Assembly: GCA_946902985.2 (NCBI GenBank)
Contig: OX336389.2
Location: 982,822,482-982,886,481, forward strand
DNA: 64,000 bases
Direction of reading: 5' to 3'
Source: Meconema thalassinum
Taxonomy: Eukaryota; Arthropoda; Insecta; Orthoptera; Tettigoniidae
Position 1 is the stretch's first letter, and every line of letters starts with the position of its first letter. Shown here piece after piece: positions 11,490 to 21,445 of this stretch. The notes under the pieces are model-generated. The model was not told the origin of the DNA. It ran no database searches and worked only from the letters and a program-made list of their open reading frames with translations. A program made the translations under genes and the position numbers.

Positions 11490-12740
11490 GAATGTACTAC
11501 ATCACACAGGTAGAAGTAAGTACTAAACATAATTCTTCTGAAAAGAGTACAGAGTGGGGTGATAATAGATACATACATTGGCTAGCAAGGAACAATACAT
11601 TGCCACGACTGTTATACTTTTCTTCACTGATTTATATTAATATCGGATGAAAAACATTAATTGCATAATATCATGTCATACTTAATTCTACAATGTGCAG
11701 CAAAGTTTCAAGTCCTCAAAACTAGCTTGTTGGTTGGTGTGACTAATTTTTAATTAAAATCACCCTTGAGCACATTGTGCTGAGGTGCACCAGAGATACG
11801 TTCAGCAAAAGCCAGTCATTCAAACATGAGACTGACTTATATTCAAAACAAATACAAATATATTTTTATACATAGCCTCCACAATTTTTCTATTACACTG
11901 GGAGTTGTTGAAGTCCTACTTCATATATATTTCTTAGACTGATTCATAGCCAATAGTGCATAAAGCAGAGGTCTGCATTGGATGGGTCCTGCCGGGTCTG
12001 ATTTATTTCAGCCAGTAACGGAATGACTCTAGCAGCTGTGGAACTGCCATGCTCTAACTGCATATATTACTTGGGTTGCAATAGGATACTGGTATCGTAT
12101 AACTAGTATTCCAGTGGGCTGGCTGGGTAACCAGTGCCATATTAATGAATAACACAAAAGAATAACAAGTATTTAATGTAAAATGTTTCTGTTGATAATT
12201 GTTTCTACTTTTCTAACATCAAATGAAAAATGGAACATTATCTATTATACAAACATTTTTTTTCACTTTCCGGAACATAGTTATCTTCAAGATTTTTCAT
12301 AATGGATCATATTCAGACCATATTGAACAGAAATTCAAGATACCCATTCTAGCAACAACTCAAGTTCACGCCTCAGTCATTCACCAAGCCAATGCAATGA
12401 TTTAACCATAATCATTTAATAGGACCAAGAACAATTCTCTACAGCGTCATATACTTCATCATCAACATACCGTACAAGTTTTTTTTTAAATATTAAACTG
12501 CTATATTTGAACTTCAAAATTTTTATCCTAAGGTTTAACCCCATTTTATCAGTAGAAAACATTTTCACAAGTGACACACCAACTATGTTCAATGGTTTTA
12601 ATATGTAAGTTATTTAAGAAGTCAACATAAATTTGTCATCATGCATCATATTCACTTTTAACGCCAATAAGGCAACAATTTTTTAAACATCACAATCATG
12701 TATAAACAATGATCCCATATTATTACTGGTTGACAAAATT
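11490..12740. other. intron of the TMEM214-like gene, no other feature seen
   Basis: AT-rich sequence lies between the two exons. The small frame at 12223-12405 has no recognisable motif. Confidence 0.4.
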
Positions 12741-12747
12741 TTCACAG

Positions 12748-12794
12748 GGCTGATGAAGGGTGCCATTTATATAGAGGCCCCGAAACATGTACCA
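12748..12794 (+). ncRNA. hammerhead-ribozyme-like motif, probably a decayed Penelope terminal fragment
   Basis: Core boxes are present in order: CTGATGA (12750-12756), a GC-rich hairpin (GGG/CCC plus CC/GG with an AT loop), then GAAA (12782-12785). ACATGTA follows, where ACATGT is self-complementary and a GUA cleavage triplet would sit. Very short, self-complementary stem III is the pattern reported for hammerheads in Penelope-like elements. Stem I is weak and the first stem II pair is A-C, so this copy is likely degenerate. Confidence 0.35.
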
Positions 12795-13072
12795 TATATT
12801 TAACATGCGTTAATATAACCATTAGATTGATATGTATTGACTAAGCGGAAAGTTAGTTTTTTAAAGTTTAAATATTTAAAATTTTAACCATTACATTCTG
12901 TCAATACCGATCCATTATGAATGTTAACATTGTGGTGTTTGAAGCCATATTTTCAGTGTTGCCTTAGTAAACAAGAGTTTAGTGCTTTTCAGTCGGTCAA
13001 CACGAATGTACCCAAAAGAGATGGGTTATGCCCTAATCCTGAAATAAATTACATGAGATTAATAAAACACTA

Positions 13073-13113
13073 GGATGACCAGTTTCGATTGTCAAGCGAT
13101 CATCATCAGATCC
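13073..13113 (-). ncRNA. Penelope-type hammerhead ribozyme motif, left arm
   Basis: Read on the minus strand: stem I GGAT, core CTGATGA, an extra T, stem II GATCG with loop CTTGA and CAATC (one C-A mismatch), GAAA, a minimal stem III (C-TG-G), GTC cleavage triplet, and closing stem I ATCC. The extra base after the core and the mismatch suggest reduced activity. Confidence 0.55.
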
Positions 13114-13778
13114 ATTACACTTAGGCTAAAAAATCTATGTTTGAAATACAGGTGAAAATATTTACAATATGTACAATTATTTAGTTGCAGTATTGGTACT
13201 GCAACTGTCAGTGTATGCTAAATGCAGTATATATGTTAGGTGAAATGCTAAATGGTGATAGCTATCCGGAGATTGTACTTTAGAGAGATTATATGGTTGT
13301 AAACTATGGTTAAACTATAAAATTTTTGGCTACTTATCTGATTGTCTTCCGTATTACAGCTACTCGCAGTTTTCGTGCTCACTGGAACTCGCTGTGCGGT
13401 CGACTGCGGTGGTTATCTTAACGACTGGTTTTTCCCCTGCCTCCTCCCCCCCCTCCCCCCTGTCCCTACGTGCTGTGGGGAGTGATAGCGATGTGTTTAT
13501 GTGAGGTGTTGCCAACCTAGATAAGATGTATGTTATTGAATGAGATGGGTCCACAACTATTAAAGACCGTGGATTGGCCCTCGCCACGCGTGGAGCATAA
13601 CCCATTCGAACTAAGCGTTGACGGTCTTATGAGGACGTCCCGGCATCTTTAATACTGCCGCGAATATGGGCCTTGGTTTATTGCAGAAGCAAAGTACATC
13701 GTACACCTGATCCAGATAACATTTACCTATTAAAAACCCCCTAATTTCCCCCCTTTTTTATCTAGCTTGGCTGTGTCG

Positions 13779-14273
13779 CTAAATTGTGTTTTGTTTCCGA
13801 CAGGGTGTGTTTTTTAGTAGCGTGAAGAGGGGTGAGCTCTCCATGAACGTGTGTTCATTTAGATTGTTGGGATTGTTTCGTTTGGCTAGGTGTATCTCGA
13901 TTGCTTCCTTTATGTCAAGAGCTCTGCCTTTCGATTCGTGATGGATTATTTTAAGGTCCGACTCTATGTTGGTAAAGCTGTGCCCTGCGTCACACATATG
14001 TTCGCACACGGCTGAATGTGTTCCGTATCTTATCGCATTCCTATGTTCATTATAACGTGTGTCTACTCGCCTTCCACTCTGCCCGATGTAATTAGCTTGA
14101 CAATCGGTGTCTTGGCACGTTATAGAATATACCCCTGACCTTGAATACGGGTCACGTTTATTTAGATTACTATTTAGGAGGTGCCTAGCGGTTGTGTTTT
14201 TCGTCGTGAAAGCTATCTTTATGCCTTGTGTAATGGATCTGATGATGATCGCTTGACGATCGAAACTGGTCAT
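13779..14273 (-). pseudogene. Penelope C-terminal GIY-YIG endonuclease domain
   Basis: The 164-codon open frame contains GVYSITC...ANYIGQSGRRVDTRYNEH. These are the GVY and YIG motifs and the downstream Arg of GIY-YIG nucleases, the domain that follows the reverse transcriptase in Penelope-like elements. A Glu-rich helix (IKEAIEIHLAKR) and a short tail follow. The reverse-transcriptase part is absent. The first 15 codons are an artefact of reading through the inverted terminal arm, so this is a truncated protein, not a complete gene. Confidence 0.8.
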
Positions 14274-14275
14274 CC
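14235..14275 (+). ncRNA. Penelope-type hammerhead ribozyme motif, right arm
   Basis: Inverted partner of the left-arm motif, with a perfect 5-bp stem II (GATCG/CGATC), CTGATGA, GAAA, the GTC triplet and stem I GGAT/ATCC. One extra T separates CTGATGA from stem II. The single difference from the left arm restores a stem II pair. Confidence 0.6.
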
Positions 14276-14662
14276 TAGTGTTTTATTAATCTCATGTAAT
14301 TTATTTCAGGATTAGGGCATAACCCATCTCTTTTGGGTACATTCGTGTTGACCGACTGAAAAGCACTAAACTCTTGAATGTTAACATTCCTACTTTTATT
14401 TAGTAAATTAGTTATTGACCAGGTGTAAAATACAATAAAATCAATAATTGTAAGTCAACACGGAACCTTTACTGAATTTTTATACAAAATGATTAAATTT
14501 AGGGCATTCTATAACTTTTCCTGCAATGGCAAGTGTACGTCTGTAGTTGCTATGCAAAGAAATCATGTTAAAATATAACCCTTCATCATGGCAATTCTCT
14601 TCTCCACAACTCCTTAAAGAACACTAAAATATAACACTTCACTTAAGCAGCTGAGCACTTAC

Positions 14663-14783
14663 GTTTGAATGAACCATGGACTCGGGCTTCATACATGAAT
14701 ACACATCCAATGACAACTGAAAGAAGGAAACATCCCAGCTTCCAAGGAAAAGCTTTGTTGGTAGTCATCTTCTTGTTTAGTTC
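14663..14783 (-). CDS. exon of a TMEM214-like ER membrane protein gene (tentative)
   Basis: This 121-bp exon is bounded by a TTTTGCAG acceptor (right) and a GTAAGTGC donor (left, 14657-14662). It reads ELNKK, then MTTNKAFPWK, then a hydrophobic stretch (LGCFLLSVVIGCVFM) that fits a membrane span, and YEARVHGSFK. Phase is 0 at entry and 1 at exit, matching the exon at 11370-11466 across a 3.2-kb intron that holds the Penelope insertion. No upstream exon was confidently found. Confidence 0.65.
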
Positions 14784-15215
14784 CTGCAAAATATGCCATA
14801 AAATTTAAATCAGTATGCCTTTAATGCACACAGGTAAAAATACAATAGTATACATATATATGAAAAGGGCACTGTCATTGGGTTTCAAGTCCAACACCGT
14901 AGCGGAATGTTACGACAGTGTCTAAGCAATTCTAGTAGTTTTCAGTATTTAAGGTTATCTTTCATCTAGGAGAGTTAACTTAAAAGTTACAAGCTAGAAC
15001 TTAGAAAATATGCTACAAAAATGAAGTTAAATACTGGTACCCATAGGCATCTGGCTCATTTAGTCAATCGAAAAATTATATGTCAATGAAGATTAACTGG
15101 AGGGTTATCCATTTTTTAAGTCCGTATTGACGCTTACAATCAAATATATTGATTGGGCGGAAACTTTTTACTCAATATATTTGATTATATGTCAATAGGT
15201 AATAATAGTATTGCT

Positions 15216-15514
15216 GGCCCCGTGGTGTTGGGGTAGCGCACCTGTCTCTCACCCGGAGGCCCCAGGTTGATTCCCGGCTTTGTCAGGGATTTTAGAAACT
15301 GACGTGAGGGCTGGAACGGGGTGCACTCAGCCTCGTGAGGACAAATGAATAGCTGTCTGACAGTGAGGCTGCACCCCGGTTGCGGAAACCAAGGTTAATG
15401 TCCGAGGGGACCCGATACGCTGACCATGCGTCTTCTGCAGGCCAAATGGCTGGGCAGCGGTCACTTGGTAGGCCTAGGCCCTTCATGGGCTGTAGTGCCA
15501 GGGGTAAAAATAAT
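15216..15514 (+). mobile_element. tRNA-derived SINE (family 1)
   Basis: The head contains a tRNA-like A box (GTGGTGTTGGGGTAGCGC) and B box (GGTTGATTCCCGG), the internal pol III promoter. A body follows that matches the inverted copy at 60912-61203 across GACGTGAGGGCTGGAACGG, CTGTCTGACAGTGAGGC and GGCCTAGGCCCTTCATGGGC. The open frames in it are spurious. Confidence 0.75.
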
Positions 15515-15908
15515 AGTTTTGCATGGCAAGAAAGCAGGTTTGAATCATGGCGGGAAGACTCTATCCTGTTGGTCGGTGGGAGCGCACTCTGGTAAACTAG
15601 TGGGTAACTGGCAGTTCAAGGTCTGAGGCAAGACTCAAATAATTATTATAGAATGTTTGAGGTTTGATTTAGCAGGAAAGTTTAGTACCTTTTATCCCTT
15701 ATTTAAGCGCTGCAATCAGTGCGAGCGAGTCAGTTGAGTGAATTGATGCATTAGAGCTACTTCAGGACATACTGGGAGCAAGGTTCATTTGAAGGGTTGT
15801 TGCGTCCACGTGCAGTTTTGAATATCTTGCGTAACAATAGCAATCTAGAATGGATATTAGATACTACTTTAGCACAAAAGGTATGTAGGCTATCTATATT
15901 ATTTTCAT

Positions 15909-16534
15909 ACCTGCCGACATTCCAGGTGGCCTTTCTGTAAAATTCCTATGTTTCAAAATATGTAGGAAACCGCATGCACTTAAACACAGTGAAACACAAT
16001 AAAATGTCTTATTTTCATTTCAGATAGGGAAAGATCTATTAATATAAAATGCTACATGTAATTCAACTGATGATATTGTAGGGGACAAAATATTTCACCT
16101 GAACTAAACAGCCACTGAACTAAACAAACACTGCAATGTTAAAATGGAATCCATTTACACAACTTAATTCGTAGAAGCACAAGACTTCAGCTTCAGAACT
16201 GTCACAACTCATGGTGAAGGACAAAAGAACGAAAAGGAATATCAAATGAATCAATTTTTCATTAATAAAAAGAGACCAAACAACTATGATTTAGAAGCAA
16301 TTATGAGGAAAAGCTGTATTCAAGATCAAAGGTCATTTGGTAAAATACAAATCAGAGCTATGTATCGATTATTCACCGATCACACATCATCTATCAGCAG
16401 TCTGAGGAAGCTAGTCCTGGCACGAAATTGAAAGAGAAGATCTCGGTACGCAAAATCGTAAAATACTGTAGTTGATCTGTAAAACACACTGCAATTCCGT
16501 AACTTTTACAGAAGAAATAAAAAAGTTGGCAGGT
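15909..16534. mobile_element. non-autonomous DNA transposon with ACCTGCCRAC ends
   Basis: Left end ACCTGCCGAC and right end GTTGGCAGGT are inverted repeats, about 626 bp apart. The right 110 bp match 3215-3355. No transposase is encoded. Target duplication is unclear. Confidence 0.45.
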
Positions 16535-16539
16535 ACATA

Positions 16540-17757
16540 TATCAATTTGAGTGGACGAGTTGTAAAACTATCTAATTAAAGCAATGCAGTGACATCTCGT
16601 GAGAAAATAAGTTGGTGCAGCCCTCACTAGGAATCAAACCCAGAACCTGTATTAAAATTCGGTAAAATGCCATACGTCTCGTTTTGCAGCAACAAAAGGC
16701 CTTTACATGGCCAACAAAGAAGTATTTTTTTTTTTTTTGCAAATAGTGGTCACTGCATAATCAAGAGAAAAAGCTGTACCAAGATCTCTGAAAATTCCTT
16801 GTGTGAATTTATCCTGGAATAGAGCTGGTTTTCTGATGATAGACAAAATTAGTTGGGACTGATTGCCAACTAAAATTTAATTTTTGTCCTTATCTTTCAC
16901 TTAGAAGGAGTTTCCCTCAGAATATATACAAAGTGCACAGAGGACTACGTTTCAAGCACAATTACCTATTTCACACTCTAATGTACATAAATATATATGA
17001 ACACAATAAAACACTGTATTTAACGTTACACAACAGGCACAAACTCATGAAACGTAGTAAAGGTTTGAACTGTAAACTAAAGGCAATCTTAAAGGGAGAG
17101 TGAAAACAGTAACCTTGTGCGAGAAAAATAACTATATTCAGCCTGTAAATTTTGTGCAAGTTTTTTGGAGAAAAGGCAATACAGTAGATGGTGCACCTTG
17201 CCATGAGCTGAGGAGTGGGGAAAGGAAATCAAAAGCATGCACTGTGAATGTGCTTCCATGGCTGCTAAAAGTACAGCCTGCCAGCAAGCATCCTTGAGCT
17301 GCACTTGCAACATTATTTCTGGTTGCAACATACAGTAATGGTTCACCAACTTTGTTGCGATGCAACCATGGTGAAATACATCACAAGTGCTGCCCGGACG
17401 GTAGAGCGCTTCATTGGGTGCACCTACCACGACTTTGCAGGGAAGCACAAAGAGGGAATACATGTATCACATTGAGCGCACAGTGTTCTCACTGTATTGC
17501 ATGCTAATAATTATGTATTTATTTATTTATTTATTAACACTTGGGGAAAAAAGAAGGAAATAAACTAAGGCTTAACAGCAGCTATTAATATTATCAAAAT
17601 AAATATTACATTCAAAGGAAAACACAGGTGCACTGTGACTTTACAGTCACAATAAGGTTCCCAAACCCTCACCTTGTGGACATGGTGATAAGTCATATCA
17701 TTCTTTTACTATGTTCATTATCATATTTAGGTTATCAAATTTCATTAATTTAGTGTA
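16540..17757. other. no assigned gene
   Basis: The overlapping minus-strand frames at 17089-17463 look partly protein-like but show no consistent splice sites or known motif. A T-rich run (16725-16738) and a TTTA repeat (about 17515-17535) are present. Confidence 0.35.
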
Positions 17758-19002
17758 TATACGAGGTACGTTCCGTTTGGTAACAACATTACATTGTGTA
17801 CAGATACAGAAAAATTATTTATTGCACAAAATTCTACAACCCTTAAACTACTTTTCCACATAACTGCCGAAATGTTGCAGGCATTTGTCGTAGCGTGGCA
17901 CGAGTTTTTGTATACCACCTTCATAGACGTGTGCCGCCTGTGTATTCAACTAGTTGTACGTTCCGCTGCAGCGCAGTTCCGCATATGCACGGTAGACGCT
18001 CTGTATCAAGGAGAAGAAACTTGCGCCATTTGGAGAGCGCTGTCAGCCACGTACGCATTGTTGTGCATGTTTACTCGTACAATGTCGGTGTTGATTGAAA
18101 ATCACGCCGCTTGTGAAATCTGATCTGTGATTCATTTTCTGAATGCTAGGAAAGTGAAACCAATTGAAGTTTATTGGCAAATTTGCGAAGTGTATGGACA
18201 AAATTCGATAAGTGATTCAATGGTGAGAAGATGGGTCCGACAGTTCAATGAAGGATGTAGTGAAGTGCACGATGAAGAACGAAGTGGGTGTCCATCTTTG
18301 GTTACAGAAGAACTGGTTCATGCGATTGATGACAAGATCCGGGAAAACCGCAGGTTTACAGTTAGTGCTCTCGCTATGGAATTTCCCCAAATCTCACGAT
18401 CACTAATTCATGAAATTGTTACCGAAAAACTGAACTTTCGTAAACTTTGCCGACGTTGGGTACCAAAGATTCTTACGGAGCAACACAAAACAAAATGGAT
18501 GGGTAGTGCACTTCAGTTTTTGACCCGTTACAATGAAGGCGGCAAAGAATTTCTGACACAGATAGTCACAGGAGATGAAACTTGGGTTTCTTACGACACC
18601 CCTGAAAGTAAGCGGCAATCAATGGAATGGAGGCACACTTCATCCCCAGCAAAGGTTAAGCCAAAACAAATCTTGACACCTCGGAAAATGATGTGCAGTG
18701 TTCTGGGACTGGAAAGGCATCTTACTCATTTATTTCTTACCGCGTGGTCAAACAATCAACGCAGATGCTTACTGCGAGACACTTAGGAAACTGCGTCGCG
18801 CAATACAGAATAAGCGCCGAGGGTTTCTGTCAAAAGGGGTTGTTTTTCTTCACGACAACGCACGACCACACACTGCAAATGTGACGAAAAACCTCCTACA
18901 GGGATTTGGCTGGGACGTGTTTGACCACCCTCCGTACATCCCTGACCTCGCTCCTAGCGACTTTCATCTGTTCACACATCTCAAGTCCCTTGGCGGTCAA
19001 CA

Positions 19003-20442
19003 TGTAACGTGTTTTTCGAGGGGTTTTTATGCCACTGGCATAAGTCAGTGGGAAGCCATTCTATATTTATTTACGCGGCAAATTGTTCAGCCAAGAGAAT
19101 TTTCATGTTAATTTATTATTATTAAGGTATTTTTTGGAGCATTTTTATAAAATTATAAGCATACAGATAGGTTTTCTATGTCTTAGAAAACACTATCAAG
19201 CAAATTATTACGAACGACATTATCATAGAAAATTATGTGATTACGGAATTTTACGGAGTTTCGTCAGTTAGGGTATTATGAGAGACATGACTCACTGGGA
19301 ATTCAGATACAGGCTGATTCTTGTCAAGAAGCATTACGCAAGCCTGGATTGCAGCGTCTAGAAAAGGCGGATGTATGGAACGGCAATCGACTTCACCCTC
19401 CCGCCGAGTGTGTATTGAGCCTAAGGAGGGGAGTATAGCGGGGTGCTCGGACAATCAGTGGAGACCACGTAAGCTGAAAGTCGGCACTGGAGTGGGAAGC
19501 CGACGAGGCATATATCGTTTGGCGCGCCGTGGAATAGAGGGCAATCTGTGTAAGACTTGACCAGTACGGTTGCACGTGTGAGTCGCTCCGATGTTCCGTG
19601 GAGTGGAGGACAATCTGTGTAAGACTTGACCAGTATGGTTGCACGCGTGAGTCGCTCCGATGTTCCGTGGAGCAGAGGACTATCTTTGTAGAACTTAACC
19701 AGTGTGGTTGTACGAGTGTTTGGCTCCGATGTTCGGACCATAGAGTTATCAAATCTACCAGTATATCATCAAATATCGAAGAAGATGACGGCGTCCAGGA
19801 AACAGTGGGAAGCTTTCTGCATCATCCAGTACGAGGGAAATGCTTCGGCAATTTCCAGTGGTAAGCGCGAATGACACAGAATTACGCAATCTCTCGTTTC
19901 TCTTTGTTTTATATTCAATATTTCAGTAACTTCATAGCTTGGGAATAAGAGTAAAATCAGTAATTTATCCGACTCCGTTCTCACGTAATTCTCTGTCGGT
20001 AATACTAAAATCGCAACGCTCCAATATATATATTTTAAACTTATTATTATTTTTAATTTTGCAATACTTGTTATATATAATAAATTCATTTCTTTTAACC
20101 ATGCAATCTTTGCTTTCAGTAGGTAGCATTAGATATAGACCAATTCCTTCTCCTGATACAATTGTTGTTGGGTTAATGATCAAATCATACCACGATCTGA
20201 GTGAATAGAGTCTTGAAGGTGTTCTGCCCGAGCTAGACGTTGTTAAATACAAATTTAGATTTCAACATTGTGTTGAGGTCTTGGCGCCCATTAAAACAAC
20301 ATAGCTTAGGCAAAGGTCAACAGTAACATTTATCACCCAACAAGTAAGGACCAGTCAAAACGTTTCATTTGTACGCTCAACAAGGAGCAAAGCGAGACCG
20401 TTACAATTGCCGCTCAACGTGAGGGCTAAACAACCCGTTACA
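19003..20442 (+). mobile_element. solo LTR of Gypsy B family (copy 1)
   Basis: 1440 bp, TGTAACGTG...CCGTTACA, flanked by the 4-bp duplication AACA (18999-19002 and 20443-20446). It is homologous to the LTRs of the element at 32839-41561 but in the opposite orientation and visibly diverged. It contains three tandem 69-bp units (19530 to about 19735). It arose by LTR-LTR recombination after insertion into the mariner transposase. Confidence 0.92.
19530..19735. repeat. 69-bp x 3 tandem repeat inside the LTR
   Basis: Units start TGGARTRGAGG at 19530, 19599 and 19668 and end CTCCGATGTTC. Related units occur in the LTRs at about 28260-28430 and 40880-41010. Open frames through them are a by-product of the repeat. 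Confidence 0.75.
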
Positions 20443-20692
20443 AACATTTTAAGAATGACGACGAGCTGAAAGAAGATGTTTCCAACTGGTTGAAGACACA
20501 GGCGGCAAACTTCTATGAAGAAGGTATCCAAAAACTTGTGCCACGCTAAGACAAATGCCTGCAAAAGTTCGGCAGTTATGTGGAAAAGTAGTTTAAGAGG
20601 TGTAGAATGTTGTGCAATAAATAATTTTTCTGTATCTGTACACAATTTAATTTTATTACCAAACGGAACTTACTTTCTGGACGTGCCTCGTA

Positions 20693-21430
20693 TCTTGTGT
20701 ATATCGGGGACTCATTCAGGGAATATTTTATTTCATTTCTAGGAAAAAATCTTACCATATTAGACTGTGGATTTTATCAGCCAAGGTTCAGCTGATGTTG
20801 CAACGGCGGAAATCGCCAGGCCAAATTTAGATATTTCCGAGAATAACTTTCCTTGTATGGATTAAGCCTTTGTGTTGAGCAAGGTCTGTGATGGCACAGA
20901 GGTTCGCGCCATGAATTGGGTTCGAGATCTATGATGAATTATTGTCTGTGTCCGAGGGTATGTTTTAAACCTGGCGGCAAAAAGCTGGACATGTCGATTG
21001 GATGATAGAAGGAAGCTCTTAGGTAGCAAGTGGGGGGGGGGGGGGGGGGGGGGGAGGGGGCACTTGAATTCTAGAGTTGTTCTCTTTGTGGGTGTATCAA
21101 CTTCGTTGAGAATTGTAACTGAGACTATGTGGTCTGATTTAAATCTTTTCCCCAATGAGAGGTATATTAAAATTGCTCTCGCAGAGATGTAGTATTGTAT
21201 ATATCATAACCTGTTACTGCATGTGTGTTTTACGCGTTAGCTTGTATATACAAATGTATTATTGCGAACTGTAAACGAGGCTTCTAGTCTCTGCATATTT
21301 TGGGAACTGTGTATACGTCTGTAAAGTGCAGAAATACATGAAGTTACAATCTCTGATGGGATGTAAATTAATTCTTTGTGCCTATCGGCAAACTTAATAA
21401 CGGTAGGTGAAAGCATCTTGTAAAGTTGGT
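20693..21430. other. no gene; contains a 23-G homopolymer
   Basis: Unassigned sequence with an uninterrupted G run at 21032-21054, then one A and five more G. No coding frame is supportable. Confidence 0.6.
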
Positions 21431-21445
21431 TAGATCTGATCTATC

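Larger units (their letters stand above)
12932..14374 (-). mobile_element. Penelope-like retroelement, 5'-truncated fold-back copy
   Basis: The ends are inverted copies of one terminal sequence: the motif around CGGTCAACACGAATGTACCC occurs near 12990-13015 and in reverse near 14335-14358. The inner GIY-YIG frame (13779-14273) reads on the minus strand. Both inverted arms carry a hammerhead motif. The 14-bp repeat TGAATGTTAACATT flanks it at 12918-12931 and 14375-14388. Comparison with the copies at 61.66 and 63.66 kb suggests its last few bases (CATT) may belong to the element end. The copy lies in the intron between the two host exons, in the same orientation as the gene. Confidence 0.8.
18082..20549 (+). 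pseudogene. mariner transposase pseudogene (DD34D type)
   Basis: The start ATG is at 18082. The order is N-terminal helix-turn-helix (DSMVRRWVRQFNEG, then HDEERSGCPSL), TGDETWVSY (first Asp), VVFLHDNARPHTA (second Asp) and PYIPDLAPSDFHLF (third Asp). The gene is dead three ways. A TGA replaces an expected Arg codon (CGA to TGA) at 18121-18123. A one-base frameshift lies near 18693-18700. An LTR insertion follows 19002. The reading resumes after 20446 through a C-terminal block ending in KLVPR and a TAA at 20547-20549. Sequence is close to the SETMAR-like mariner type common in arthropods. Confidence 0.88.
17762..20690 (+). mobile_element. mariner-family DNA transposon, inactivated, carrying a solo LTR
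   Basis: The element is flanked by TA at 17760-17761 and 20691-20692, the expected mariner target duplication. Its ends are long inverted repeats of about 194 bp (17762-17955) and 209 bp (20482-20690), starting CGAGGYACGT. The right repeat includes the transposase C-terminus, so the left end carries an inverted copy of coding sequence. A solo Gypsy LTR (19003-20442) sits in the gene. Confidence 0.88.

Noticed and set aside
17089..17463. Overlapping minus-strand frames as further TMEM214-like exons
   Set aside because: No GT donor in the right phase after the best frame, and no confident similarity; left as unassigned.
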